Part shown: piece by piece, positions 25,863 to 34,476 of the stretch | How the letters are laid out: each line of letters opens with the position of its first letter | How positions within the stretch are numbered: the first letter of the stretch is position 1 | Assembly: GCF_014635865.1 (NCBI RefSeq) | Contig: NZ_BMDQ01000001.1 | Coordinates: 620,001-684,000 of the forward strand | From: Winogradskyella haliclonae | GTDB lineage: Bacteria > Bacteroidota > Bacteroidia > Flavobacteriales > Flavobacteriaceae | Direction of reading: 5' to 3' | DNA length: 64,000 bases | The notes under the pieces: model-generated | Seen by the model: the letters and a program-made list of their open reading frames with translations, nothing else | What the model was told of the DNA's origin: nothing | Databases searched by the model: none | Made by a program: the position numbers and the translations under genes

Positions 25863-26729
25863 ATGGCCAATAAAACAAAAAACAAAAAAGAACTTAAAAA
25901 AAAGCTACTTCACAAATATCGATTAGTGGTATTAAATGAAGACACTTTTGAAGAACGCTATGCTATTAAGCTTAATAGGCTTAATGTATTTGTTTTAACC
26001 GCCTTATCTACAATTTTTTTAGTTGGTTTTACAACTCTTTTGATAGCTTATACACCTTTAAGAGAATATATTCCGGGTTATTCTTCCACATCTTTAAAAA
26101 AGAAAGCCACGGGTTTGACATACAAAGCCGATTCTTTACAACAACAATTATTAATTAACGATAGATATTATGCTTCAATAAGAAAAGTGCTTACAGGAGA
26201 TGTAACAGATATAGAGTTTAATAGAGACTCTATTATTGAGGCAGCTAAGAACGAAGATATCGTAGATATTTTTCCAAACAAAGAAGACTCATTATTAAGA
26301 GCAAAAGCTGCAAAAGAAGATAAGTATAATCTTTTCGATTCTGAGACAAACAGTTCAAATTTTGTATTGTTTCCTCCGCTTAATGGTACAATTTCTGAAG
26401 CTTATAACCTTGAAGAAAAACATTATGCTGTAGATGTAGTTGCCCCAGAAAACACCCCTGTAAAATCTACAGCCGACGGAACTGTAATATTTTCTGAGTG
26501 GACGGTATCTACAGGCTATGTGGTTATTGTTGAGCATAGTAATGAGCTTATCTCTATATATAAGCATAATAGGTCTGTTACCAAAGAACAAGGTGATTTA
26601 GTAAAAGCAGGAGAGGTTATTGCTATGTCAGGTAACACAGGCGATTTGAGTACTGGACCACACTTACATTTTGAGCTTTGGAGTAAAGGTTATCCAATTA
26701 ATCCAACAAACTTTATTGATTTCCAATAA
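25863..26729 (+). CDS. M23 (LytM) family cell-wall peptidase, membrane anchored
   Basis: This 288-residue protein has a basic cytosolic N-terminus rich in Lys, one membrane helix (about residues 41-62, FVLTALSTIFLVGFTTLL), a short coiled stalk and a C-terminal LytM domain. Zinc ligands are visible as HYAVD (His and Asp) and the HxH motif in GPHLHFELW, with the third His in ISIYKHNRSV. The fold cleaves peptide cross-links, or serves as an activator when ligands are lost; here they are intact. It faces the periplasm. The stop overlaps the next ATG as TAATG, so translation of the GH3 gene is coupled. Confidence 0.92.
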   Translation: MANKTKNKKELKKKLLHKYRLVVLNEDTFEERYAIKLNRLNVFVLTALSTIFLVGFTTLLIAYTPLREYIPGYSSTSLKKKATGLTYKADSLQQQLLINDRYYASIRKVLTGDVTDIEFNRDSIIEAAKNEDIVDIFPNKEDSLLRAKAAKEDKYNLFDSETNSSNFVLFPPLNGTISEAYNLEEKHYAVDVVAPENTPVKSTADGTVIFSEWTVSTGYVVIVEHSNELISIYKHNRSVTKEQGDLVKAGEVIAMSGNTGDLSTGPHLHFELWSKGYPINPTNFIDFQ

Positions 26730-28231
26730 TGGCATCTATTAAAGCATTATTAGCAAAACCATTTGCAAAAAAAATAGCAAAACGTATTAAAAAATGGTCT
26801 TCAAATCCAATTGAAACCCAAGAAAGCGTGTTTCAAAAATTAATATCGGAAGCAGCGAGCACAACATTTGGAAAAGACCACGATTTTATAAGTATAAACA
26901 ATCATGAAGATTTTGTAAAGCGGGTTCCTATTAGAGATTATGAGGCATTAAAACCTTATATAGAGCGGGTTGTTGATGGCGAAGAAAACATATTATGGAA
27001 AGGCAAACCCATTTATTTTGCAAAAACTTCGGGCACAACGTCTGGGGCAAAATATATTCCTATCACTAAAGAAAGCATGCCAAGTCATGTTGAAGCGGCT
27101 CGGAATGCCATTTTAATGTACATTAACGAGACTGGTAACTCGAGTTTTGTTGATGGCAAGATGATTTTTCTTCAAGGAAGCCCTATCCTAAAAGAACAAA
27201 AAGGAATTCAATTAGGCCGGCTTTCAGGTATTGTTGCACATTATGTCCCAAAATATCTTCAAAAAAATAGGCTACCAAGCTGGAAAACCAACTGTATAGA
27301 AGACTGGGAAACTAAGGTCGATGCTATTGTAAAAGAAACGTTACCAGAGAATATGACTATTATTTCTGGGATTCCATCTTGGGTACAAATGTATTTTGAA
27401 AAACTTATTGAAAAGACGGATAAAAAAGTTGGAGATATTTTTAAAAACTTTAATCTTTTCATTTTTGGAGGTGTTAATTACGAGCCCTATCGTGCTAAGT
27501 TTGAAAACTTAATTGGTAGAAAAGTAGACAGCATAGAACTGTATCCAGCAAGTGAAGGTTTCTTCGCATTCCAAGACAAACAAGAAGAGAAGAGCATGTT
27601 GCTTCAGCTTAATTCAGGGATGTTTTATGAATTTGTTGAGGCCGAGCATTTTTTTGAAGAAAATCCTCAGCGGCACACAATTAAAGACGTAAAAATAGGT
27701 GTAAACTATGTCATGATTATTTCTACAAACGCAGGACTTTGGGCATATAATATTGGAGACACTGTAGAGTTTACAAGTACATCGCCTTATAGAGTTATTG
27801 TTTCTGGACGTATTAAGCATTTTATTTCAGCTTTTGGAGAACATGTTATTGGGAAAGAAGTAGAACAAGCTATGAATGAAGCTTTAAAAGCAACTCGAGC
27901 TTCCATAAATGAATTTACTGTAGCGCCACAAATCAACCCTAAAAGTGGTTTACCTTATCACGAATGGCTCGTAGAATTCGAGAATATACCAATTGATTTT
28001 AAAGATTTTTCTAGTAGAATAGAACAATCTCTTCAAGAGCAAAACAGCTATTACAAAGATTTGATTGACGGTAAAGTTCTTCAGCCATTGAAAATTACAC
28101 AAATTAAAACAGAAGGTTTTAAAAACTATATGAAATCTATTGGTAAATTAGGAGGGCAAAATAAAATTCCAAGATTAGCCAATGATCGTAAGATTGCAGA
28201 TGCTTTATATAAAAGAGAACTCGTTAAATAG
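26729..28231 (+). CDS. GH3 family adenylate-forming acyl-amino-acid-type ligase
   Basis: GH3 enzymes activate a carboxylate with ATP and join it to an amine; plant members conjugate auxin or jasmonate to amino acids. The ATP-binding motif I is clear, AKTSGTTSGAKYIPIT (about residues 91-106). Motif II is seen as LYPASEGFFAF, and motif III as GDTVEFTSTSPYRVIVSGR. Length 500 fits bacterial homologues. The bacterial substrate is unknown. Coupling to an M23 peptidase by TAATG overlap suggests an envelope-related amide linkage; this is inference only. Confidence 0.88.
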   Translation: MASIKALLAKPFAKKIAKRIKKWSSNPIETQESVFQKLISEAASTTFGKDHDFISINNHEDFVKRVPIRDYEALKPYIERVVDGEENILWKGKPIYFAKTSGTTSGAKYIPITKESMPSHVEAARNAILMYINETGNSSFVDGKMIFLQGSPILKEQKGIQLGRLSGIVAHYVPKYLQKNRLPSWKTNCIEDWETKVDAIVKETLPENMTIISGIPSWVQMYFEKLIEKTDKKVGDIFKNFNLFIFGGVNYEPYRAKFENLIGRKVDSIELYPASEGFFAFQDKQEEKSMLLQLNSGMFYEFVEAEHFFEENPQRHTIKDVKIGVNYVMIISTNAGLWAYNIGDTVEFTSTSPYRVIVSGRIKHFISAFGEHVIGKEVEQAMNEALKATRASINEFTVAPQINPKSGLPYHEWLVEFENIPIDFKDFSSRIEQSLQEQNSYYKDLIDGKVLQPLKITQIKTEGFKNYMKSIGKLGGQNKIPRLANDRKIADALYKRELVK

Positions 28232-28233
28232 TT

Positions 28234-28241
28234 TATATTTG
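28234..28241 (+). promoter_or_regulatory. possible -7 box before the DUF6909 gene
   Basis: TATATTTG, an exact TAnnTTTG match, lies 17 bases before the ATG and just after the GH3 stop. Confidence 0.4.
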
Positions 28242-28257
28242 CAGGTTAAACATAAGA

Positions 28258-29949
28258 ATGAATAACACTAAAAAAATACATAAAAGAACGCGGGCACAAC
28301 GGAGCTCAAATGCTATTGAGCGGATGTATGTAACCATGCGTCATCTTTTTAATCGAGGGTTTTATAAGCCCATGGGTGTTTCTGGAGAAACACTTCGAGA
28401 GGCACTACTGCTTTTAAGACCAGAGATTTATGGTTCTATAGCAGATGATAAAGCAGAGTTGGAAGGCCTGTTGTATGTGGTAGACCGTTTACCCCAAGGG
28501 ATAGAAGAGTGTTCTTTTATAAACCTAACTAGTGACGAAGGCTATGGAGATTCGCATTTTAAGGTTATTATTCCTCCCAAAAGAAGACGTAACTGTTATC
28601 GTATTGATGATGAGCAGATGAATATTGAAATCACCCGAGGGCGTTCTGAAATTTACGATATTCTTACTCACTTAACCTTTCTTTTTGTAGAATCTCATAA
28701 AATAAGTAAGCGCGTATTAATAGATGATAACGGGACAACGATAAGAGATTGGGGTAAGTTAGAGTCTGCTGTAAAAAAGAATAAAAAGCTAACCCAAAAA
28801 GAGCGAGAAATAGCAATAACGCACACAGCACACATTTTAGGTCGCACGTTTAATGAGATTTCGCATACTTATGCAGATTTTGCTACTGATACGCAACCCG
28901 AACGGTTTTTAAACATTGTATATTGGTTAGGGAAATTAGCAATCGAAGAGACAGTAAATAATAATAAACGCACAGTGACTTTTAGCCCTGTGTTAAGAGA
29001 GCGACTAGGACATCATATACATGGCGAAGTATGGGCAGATAACATAAAGTCTATACTTAATAAAAACCATTTATTGAAACGCCCAATTCATATTATAAGC
29101 GCTAATATGCATAGTGTTATGAATTCACTTTTTGCAGAGACCACTTTGAAAACTGCAAAAGAAAAAAAAGATATTTTTGCCATATTTGAGGATTTAAGTC
29201 AACCCGAAAATAAAGCCATGCGCACTAAGGTTGAAGCGTTTGCTTTCAAAAACGGGATGACCTATATCAAAGATACTTCTGGCACAAATATTAATGTACA
29301 GATTTTTGATACTGCACAGATAGATTTTTCAAAAACGGCTTTTGAGTATAACGAAGACAGAACAGAAGAAAAAGCTGTTATTATTGTGATGGACTACGCC
29401 TTTGGAGAACAGGCATATGAGACAATGGACGAGCTTTTAAAACCCGTATCAGTAAAAGGAGAAAAGATACATTTAGATGTAAAATCTATATCTATTATGG
29501 GCAAAGCGGGTATTCTTCAAGGAGGAAAAGGTGACGTGATGATTCCTTCAGCACATATTTTTGAAGGTACTGCAGACAATTATCCGTTTAAAAATGAGTT
29601 AAGTAAAGCAGATATGGTAGATTGCGGTGTCGATGTTTATGAAGGCTCTATGATAACAGTTTTAGGAACTTCTCTCCAAAATAAAGAGATTTTAAAGTTC
29701 TTTAAGAAGTCCACCTGGAATGTCATAGGTTTAGAAATGGAAGGTGCTCATTATCAAAAAGCCATACAAGCAGCATCAAGAGTTAGAGGTAGTATTAATG
29801 AAGATGTAAAAGTGAGATATGCGTATTATGCTAGTGATAATCCTTTAGAGACAGGTAGTACACTGGCATCAGGAGGCTTAGGGTCAACAGGTGTAAAACC
29901 AACATATGTTATTACAAAGAAAATATTACAACAAATTTTTAATCAATAG
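28258..29949 (+). CDS. DUF6909 family protein with a nucleoside-phosphorylase-like C-terminal part
   Basis: This 563-residue cytosolic protein has no signal peptide or membrane segment. The N-terminal half (RTRAQRSSNAIERMYVTMRH, then LTHLTFLFVESHKI) is helical and matches what I recall as DUF6909 of Bacteroidota. The C-terminal third holds GGKGDVMIPSAHIFEGTADN and VIGLEMEGAHYQKA. Both resemble the GD-x-VIP and GxEME motifs of the purine nucleoside phosphorylase/AMP nucleosidase superfamily, where the Glu contacts ribose. The enzymatic role is therefore plausible but unproven. The gene follows the GH3 gene and ends 3 bases before the Wzz-like gene. Confidence 0.7.
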   Translation: MNNTKKIHKRTRAQRSSNAIERMYVTMRHLFNRGFYKPMGVSGETLREALLLLRPEIYGSIADDKAELEGLLYVVDRLPQGIEECSFINLTSDEGYGDSHFKVIIPPKRRRNCYRIDDEQMNIEITRGRSEIYDILTHLTFLFVESHKISKRVLIDDNGTTIRDWGKLESAVKKNKKLTQKEREIAITHTAHILGRTFNEISHTYADFATDTQPERFLNIVYWLGKLAIEETVNNNKRTVTFSPVLRERLGHHIHGEVWADNIKSILNKNHLLKRPIHIISANMHSVMNSLFAETTLKTAKEKKDIFAIFEDLSQPENKAMRTKVEAFAFKNGMTYIKDTSGTNINVQIFDTAQIDFSKTAFEYNEDRTEEKAVIIVMDYAFGEQAYETMDELLKPVSVKGEKIHLDVKSISIMGKAGILQGGKGDVMIPSAHIFEGTADNYPFKNELSKADMVDCGVDVYEGSMITVLGTSLQNKEILKFFKKSTWNVIGLEMEGAHYQKAIQAASRVRGSINEDVKVRYAYYASDNPLETGSTLASGGLGSTGVKPTYVITKKILQQIFNQ

Positions 29950-29952
29950 GTT

Positions 29953-31059
29953 ATGAGTGAAAATACAAAACCAACCCCACAAAATGACGAGGTTGACTTA
30001 GGACAGATATTTGTTTATATAGAAAAAGTATTTAAGAAAATAGGCGAGTTAATATCTAAGTTATTTGGCTTTTTAATGTATGCTTTTGGGAAATTTTTGG
30101 TCTTCTTACTTTTAATAGTTAATGTAATAATAAAGCATTTTATTATTATTGGTTTATTGGGAGTTTTTGGTTTTGCAATCCCTTTTTTCCTAGAAAAAAC
30201 CAGTAAAAGTATATATAGTGCTTCAATGCTAATAAAGCAAAACTATAGTACAGGTAGTGTACTATATTCTAATATTGCAAGATATAATGATTTGGCTGCG
30301 ATGAGAGACTCAACAAGCTTGTCAGAAGAGCTGAATTTAACCCTAGACAAGGCTGTTAATTTATCGGAATTTTCAATTACTGGTTTCAGAAATAAGAATC
30401 AACTTTTAGAGGAGTATACTTTATATATAAAAGACATGGACTCTATTGATAAACCATCATTTGGTTCCTATTCTCAAAATGTAGATTTAAGCTCTTCATC
30501 AATTCAAAGTATTACGGTTAGATCATATAGTTCAGACGTCTATGAAGGTTTATCAAAATCAATTATTAATGCCATCAATAATAGTCCGTTCTTCTTAAAA
30601 GAAAGAGAAGAGGTAATAGAAAACTTAAAAAATGAAATTAAACTGACTCAAAAAACGATTGAAAAATCAGATAGTTTACAAGATAAATATTTTAAAATTT
30701 TAGATAAGTATTACGGAAATTCTGAAGGGTCTGAAAATACTAAACAAAGTACTTTAAATCTTAATTTAGCAAACAATAAGGATAAAATAGACACAAAAGA
30801 ATTTGAACTGTTTCAAATACAACAACAGAATAGAGAAAAATTAAATGAGTTACAAGCTCAATTATCTAGAAAGGAAAACATTATTGAACTTCAGAAAGAT
30901 TTTGCTAGTCCAACATTAGTAGATGGTAATTATAAAGAATTAAAACTCAAATTCCCTATTGTGTTTATGCTTTTAGCTGTATTGTTTTTTGTATTAAGAA
31001 ATTTAAGTATAGAAAAATATATCAAAGAGTATGGAAGTAAAGAAAAATTGCTTGAGTAA
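29953..31059 (+). CDS. Wzz-like polysaccharide chain-length/export co-polymerase protein
   Basis: This 368-residue protein has two membrane regions, a long hydrophobic stretch near residues 38-70 and a C-terminal helix (FPIVFMLLAVLFFVLRNL). They flank a periplasmic part with coiled-coil segments (ENLKNEIKLTQKTIEKSD and NREKLNELQAQLSRK). This two-TM plus coiled-coil layout is that of Wzz/polysaccharide co-polymerases, which set O-antigen or capsule chain length with Wzy. There is no C-terminal tyrosine-kinase domain. It stands directly before rfbB with a 5-base gap, so it heads the polysaccharide region. Confidence 0.7.
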   Translation: MSENTKPTPQNDEVDLGQIFVYIEKVFKKIGELISKLFGFLMYAFGKFLVFLLLIVNVIIKHFIIIGLLGVFGFAIPFFLEKTSKSIYSASMLIKQNYSTGSVLYSNIARYNDLAAMRDSTSLSEELNLTLDKAVNLSEFSITGFRNKNQLLEEYTLYIKDMDSIDKPSFGSYSQNVDLSSSSIQSITVRSYSSDVYEGLSKSIINAINNSPFFLKEREEVIENLKNEIKLTQKTIEKSDSLQDKYFKILDKYYGNSEGSENTKQSTLNLNLANNKDKIDTKEFELFQIQQQNREKLNELQAQLSRKENIIELQKDFASPTLVDGNYKELKLKFPIVFMLLAVLFFVLRNLSIEKYIKEYGSKEKLLE

Positions 31060-31064
31060 TTATT

Positions 31065-32078
31065 GTGAATAGTTCAGTTCTCATAACAGGAGGCGCAGGA
31101 TTTATAGGCTCTAATTTTACAGAGTACTATTTAGAGAAACACCCTGAATTTAAAATAGTTAATTTAGACAAACTCACTTACGCTGGCGATCTTTCTAATT
31201 TAAACTCTGTGACTTCAAACAATAATTATACTTTTGTTAAGGGAGATATTTGTAACAAGCAACTTATTCAAGAGCTTTTTGACAAATACAATTTTTGTCA
31301 TGTTATTCATTTTGCAGCCGAGTCTCACGTGGACAACTCCATAAATAGCCCTGACGCTTTTATAAACACTAATGTTGTTGGTACATTTAATTTATTAGAT
31401 GTAGCAAGAAATTTTTGGATGAACTCACCATTTATACCAAAAAAAGGCTGTGAAAGTAATAGGTTTCATCATATTTCTACAGATGAGGTATACGGTACCT
31501 TAGGTAAACATGGATTGTTTAAAGAAACGACTCCTTATGCACCTAATAGCCCATATAGTGCCTCAAAAGCCTCTTCTGATTTCTTGGTAAGAAGTTATTT
31601 TCATACATACGGGATGAATGTTGTAACCACTAATTGTAGTAATAATTATGGCCCAAAACAGCATGACGAAAAGTTGATACCAACAATAATTAGAAAGGCA
31701 TTAAACGGTGAGGAAATCCCGATATATGGCGATGGCAAAAACATCCGAGATTGGCTTTATGTTTTAGATCATTGTAAAGGTATAGATTTGGCTTTTCAAA
31801 AAGGTAAGGCTGGAGAAACATATAATATTGGAGGTAAAAACGAAAAAGACAACCTATATATTGCCAATAAAATTTGCAATATTCTAGACAAATTAAGACC
31901 AAGAAATACGCCATATAAAAACCAAATAGTCTTTGTTAAAGACCGCCCTGGACATGATTTTAGATACGCAATTGATGCTTCAAAAATCGAAGAAGAGTTA
32001 GGCTGGAAAGCAGACGAAAATTTTGAGTCGGGGATATTAAAAACGGTAAATTGGTATTTAAATAAATATACATCTTAG
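31065..32078 (+). CDS. rfbB: dTDP-glucose 4,6-dehydratase
   Basis: RfbB makes dTDP-4-keto-6-deoxyglucose, the second step to dTDP-L-rhamnose. The SDR NAD motif is ITGGAGFIGSNF (residues 7-18). The catalytic triad regions are STDEVYG and the YSASKASSDF Tyr-Lys pair, and the extended-SDR end is EELGWKADENFESGI. Length 337 is typical. A GTG at 31065 is taken as the start because no ATG lies between the previous stop and the first strand. The rfbA ATG begins immediately after the stop, as in a tight operon. Confidence 0.95.
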   Translation: MNSSVLITGGAGFIGSNFTEYYLEKHPEFKIVNLDKLTYAGDLSNLNSVTSNNNYTFVKGDICNKQLIQELFDKYNFCHVIHFAAESHVDNSINSPDAFINTNVVGTFNLLDVARNFWMNSPFIPKKGCESNRFHHISTDEVYGTLGKHGLFKETTPYAPNSPYSASKASSDFLVRSYFHTYGMNVVTTNCSNNYGPKQHDEKLIPTIIRKALNGEEIPIYGDGKNIRDWLYVLDHCKGIDLAFQKGKAGETYNIGGKNEKDNLYIANKICNILDKLRPRNTPYKNQIVFVKDRPGHDFRYAIDASKIEEELGWKADENFESGILKTVNWYLNKYTS

Positions 32079-32942
32079 ATGAAAGGCATAATTCTCGCTG
32101 GAGGTTCTGGCACAAGATTACATCCACTAACACTAGCAGTTAGTAAGCAGCTCATGCCAATTTATGACAAGCCAATGATTTATTACCCATTATCTACTCT
32201 CCTGTGGTCAGGCATTAGAGAGATATTAATAATTTCTACTCCTCAAGATTTACCATTATTCAAAAAACTCTTAGGGGATGGGAGTCAATTGGGGTGTAAA
32301 TTTGAATATGCAGAACAAGCATTACCAAACGGATTGGCAGAAGCGTTTATAATAGGTGAAGATTTTATAGGAAATGATAAAGTTGCTTTAATTTTAGGAG
32401 ATAATATATTTTATGGGACAGGCCTATCGGAATTGCTTCAGCAGAATAGTAATCCAGACGGAGGTGTTGTATATGCCTATCATGTACTTGACCCAGAAAG
32501 ATATGGAGTTGTTGAATTTGATGAAAATTTTAACGCAGTATCTATAGAAGAAAAACCTGAGCAACCAAAATCTAATTTTGCTATACCAGGGATATATTTT
32601 TATGACAATACAGTTATTGACATCGCAAAGCAAATAAAACCTAGCCAAAGAGGTGAGCTAGAAATTACTGATGTAAATAAAGCCTATTTAGTCAAAGGGA
32701 AGCTTAAAGTTAGCATACTTGATAAAGGGACTGCTTGGTTAGATACAGGAACGTTTCAGTCGCTGCTACAAGCATCTCAATTTGTTGAAGTCATAGAAGA
32801 ACGCCAAGGCCTTAAAATAGGAGCCATTGAAGAAGCTGCTTATTCCATGGGATATATTAACAAAGAACAACTAAGGAGAATTGCGCAACCGCTTATAAAA
32901 AGTGGATACGGAAAGCACCTATTGAGCTTAATTAACGAGTAG
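32079..32942 (+). CDS. rfbA: glucose-1-phosphate thymidylyltransferase
   Basis: RfbA joins glucose-1-phosphate and dTTP to give dTDP-glucose. The nucleotide-binding signature [11 protein letters not shown] is at residues 8-18. The [24 protein letters not shown] and [10 protein letters not shown] blocks are all characteristic. Length 287 is normal. It starts directly after the rfbB stop, and rfbC begins 3 bases later. Confidence 0.97.
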   Translation: MKGIILAGGSGTRLHPLTLAVSKQLMPIYDKPMIYYPLSTLLWSGIREILIISTPQDLPLFKKLLGDGSQLGCKFEYAEQALPNGLAEAFIIGEDFIGNDKVALILGDNIFYGTGLSELLQQNSNPDGGVVYAYHVLDPERYGVVEFDENFNAVSIEEKPEQPKSNFAIPGIYFYDNTVIDIAKQIKPSQRGELEITDVNKAYLVKGKLKVSILDKGTAWLDTGTFQSLLQASQFVEVIEERQGLKIGAIEEAAYSMGYINKEQLRRIAQPLIKSGYGKHLLSLINE

Positions 32943-32945
32943 AGT

Positions 32946-33491
32946 ATGCACTTAATAGAGACTGGTTTAGAAGGTTGTTATGTTTTAAAACCTAAAATAT
33001 TTGAAGATCAAAGAGGATATTTTTTTGAAAGTTATAACCAGAAAAAGTTCAAAGAATTAACAGGGATTGATGTTAATTTTATTCAAGATAATCAATCAAA
33101 ATCCTCTAAAGGGGTTTTGAGAGGCTTACATTTTCAGAAAGGAGAATTTGCTCAAGCAAAACTAGTTAGAGTAGTTAAAGGATCCGTACAAGATGTAGTT
33201 GTAGATTTAAGGCCAAAATCAAAAACATTTGGCAATTATTTTTCAATTGAGTTATCTGAAAAAAATAACACTCAGCTATTTATTCCAAAAGATTTTGCTC
33301 ATGGGTTTTTAGTACTTGAGGACGATACGATTTTCAGTTATAAGTGTAATAACTATTACAACAAACAAAGTGAAACAGGGATTATTTATAACGACATTGA
33401 TTTAAATATTAATTGGAAAGAAATAGGTGTAAAGTATAAACTTTCGGAAAAAGATTTGAAACTAACTAAACTCAAAAGTCTTTTTCTATGA
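32946..33491 (+). CDS. rfbC: dTDP-4-dehydrorhamnose 3,5-epimerase
   Basis: This cupin-fold enzyme epimerises C3 and C5 of dTDP-4-keto-6-deoxyglucose. The opening GCYVLKPKIFEDQRGYFFES, the catalytic His in GVLRGLHFQKG and the FIPKDFAHGFLVL strand are diagnostic. Length 181 is normal. It overlaps the start of rfbD by 4 bases. Confidence 0.95.
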   Translation: MHLIETGLEGCYVLKPKIFEDQRGYFFESYNQKKFKELTGIDVNFIQDNQSKSSKGVLRGLHFQKGEFAQAKLVRVVKGSVQDVVVDLRPKSKTFGNYFSIELSEKNNTQLFIPKDFAHGFLVLEDDTIFSYKCNNYYNKQSETGIIYNDIDLNINWKEIGVKYKLSEKDLKLTKLKSLFL

Positions 33492-34342
33492 TGTCGGTTT
33501 TGGTTATAGGCAAGGATAGTCAACTAGCACAGTGTATTATGGACTGTGAAAAAAACTTCCCGGAAATTGATTTTAGTTATAAAGATTCCAAAGAACTAGA
33601 CATTACCGATGAAAAATCAGTAAAAAAAATCTTTGAAGACTATACATTTAATTACTGCATCAATTGTGCAGCATATACTAATGTAGATAAAGCAGAAACA
33701 GAGCCCCTAAGAGCTAAAACCGTAAATACTATTGGGGCTCAAAACATTGCAAGAGCATGCAAAGTAAATGGAAGCATTCTTATTCATATTTCTACTGATT
33801 TTGTTTTCGATGGAGAAAAGAAGACACCATATATAGAAGAAGATTATACAAACCCTATCAATGTATATGGTAAAACCAAACGAGATGGAGAATTAGAGAT
33901 AGAGAAGACGTTAGAAAAGTATTTTATAATTCGTACATCATGGCTTTATTCACAAAAAGGCTCTAATTTTTTAAAAACGATTTTAAGAATAGCAAAGGAG
34001 CGAAAAGAAATTAGTGTAGTAAATGACCAATTTGGAAGCCCCACTTATGCTCTAGATTTAGCTCATTTAACACTAAAAATTATAAGTTCAAAATCGAATA
34101 ATTACGGGACGTACCATTACAGTAACCTAGGGAAAATAAGTTGGTATGATTTTGCTTTAGAAATTTCTAAAACTTGGAAATTAGACCTAAAGATAAATCC
34201 AATAAAGGCTAAAGATTACATCACTCATGCCGTTCGCCCAAGCTATAGCGTCTTAGACTCATCTAAAGCTCAAAAGTCTTTTAACATTAAGGCCATTAAA
34301 TGGAATGAGAGTTTACAGAAGTGTTTCCTTAACTACAATTAA
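33488..34342 (+). CDS. rfbD: dTDP-4-dehydrorhamnose reductase
   Basis: RfbD reduces the 4-keto group to give dTDP-L-rhamnose. The N-terminus VLVIGKDSQLAQCI is a slightly divergent G-x-x-G-x-L-G dinucleotide motif (KDSQLA in place of the usual GQLG). NCAAYTNVDKAE, ISTDFVFDGEK and the YGKTKRDGE catalytic Tyr-Lys are intact. Length 284 is typical. It ends the rhamnose set. A 134-base spacer to the next start codon carries repeats and a possible hairpin. Confidence 0.93.
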   Translation: MMSVLVIGKDSQLAQCIMDCEKNFPEIDFSYKDSKELDITDEKSVKKIFEDYTFNYCINCAAYTNVDKAETEPLRAKTVNTIGAQNIARACKVNGSILIHISTDFVFDGEKKTPYIEEDYTNPINVYGKTKRDGELEIEKTLEKYFIIRTSWLYSQKGSNFLKTILRIAKERKEISVVNDQFGSPTYALDLAHLTLKIISSKSNNYGTYHYSNLGKISWYDFALEISKTWKLDLKINPIKAKDYITHAVRPSYSVLDSSKAQKSFNIKAIKWNESLQKCFLNYN

Positions 34343-34390
34343 GGTTTTGTATTAGTATATCTTGAAAAATAAACGATATTTGCAAAATTA

Positions 34391-34447
34391 ATGTATTAAG
34401 AGTTTACACTTCCTTTAGCTTCTCTTTTAAAGCATGTATTAAGGAAG
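34391..34447 (+). promoter_or_regulatory. leader region with imperfect direct repeat and nested hairpin before the UDP-sugar dehydrogenase
   Basis: ATGTATTAAG occurs at 34391 and again at 34434, each followed by a similar AG-AGT-TAC sequence. Between them CTTCCTT (34409-34415) can pair with AAGGAAG (34441-34447) around an inner GCTT/AAGC. A GATATTTG box (34375-34382), one base off the -7 consensus, precedes it. This may be a promoter with operator repeats or a structured leader. Confidence 0.3.
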
Positions 34448-34476
34448 AGTATACTCACTAACTATTGATAAAAAAC

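Noticed and set aside
26729..31059. A phage-defence or toxin-antitoxin system in the GH3/DUF6909 block
   Set aside because: The genes are ordinary-composition, conserved chromosomal families with housekeeping neighbours; no nuclease, sensor or mobile markers are present.
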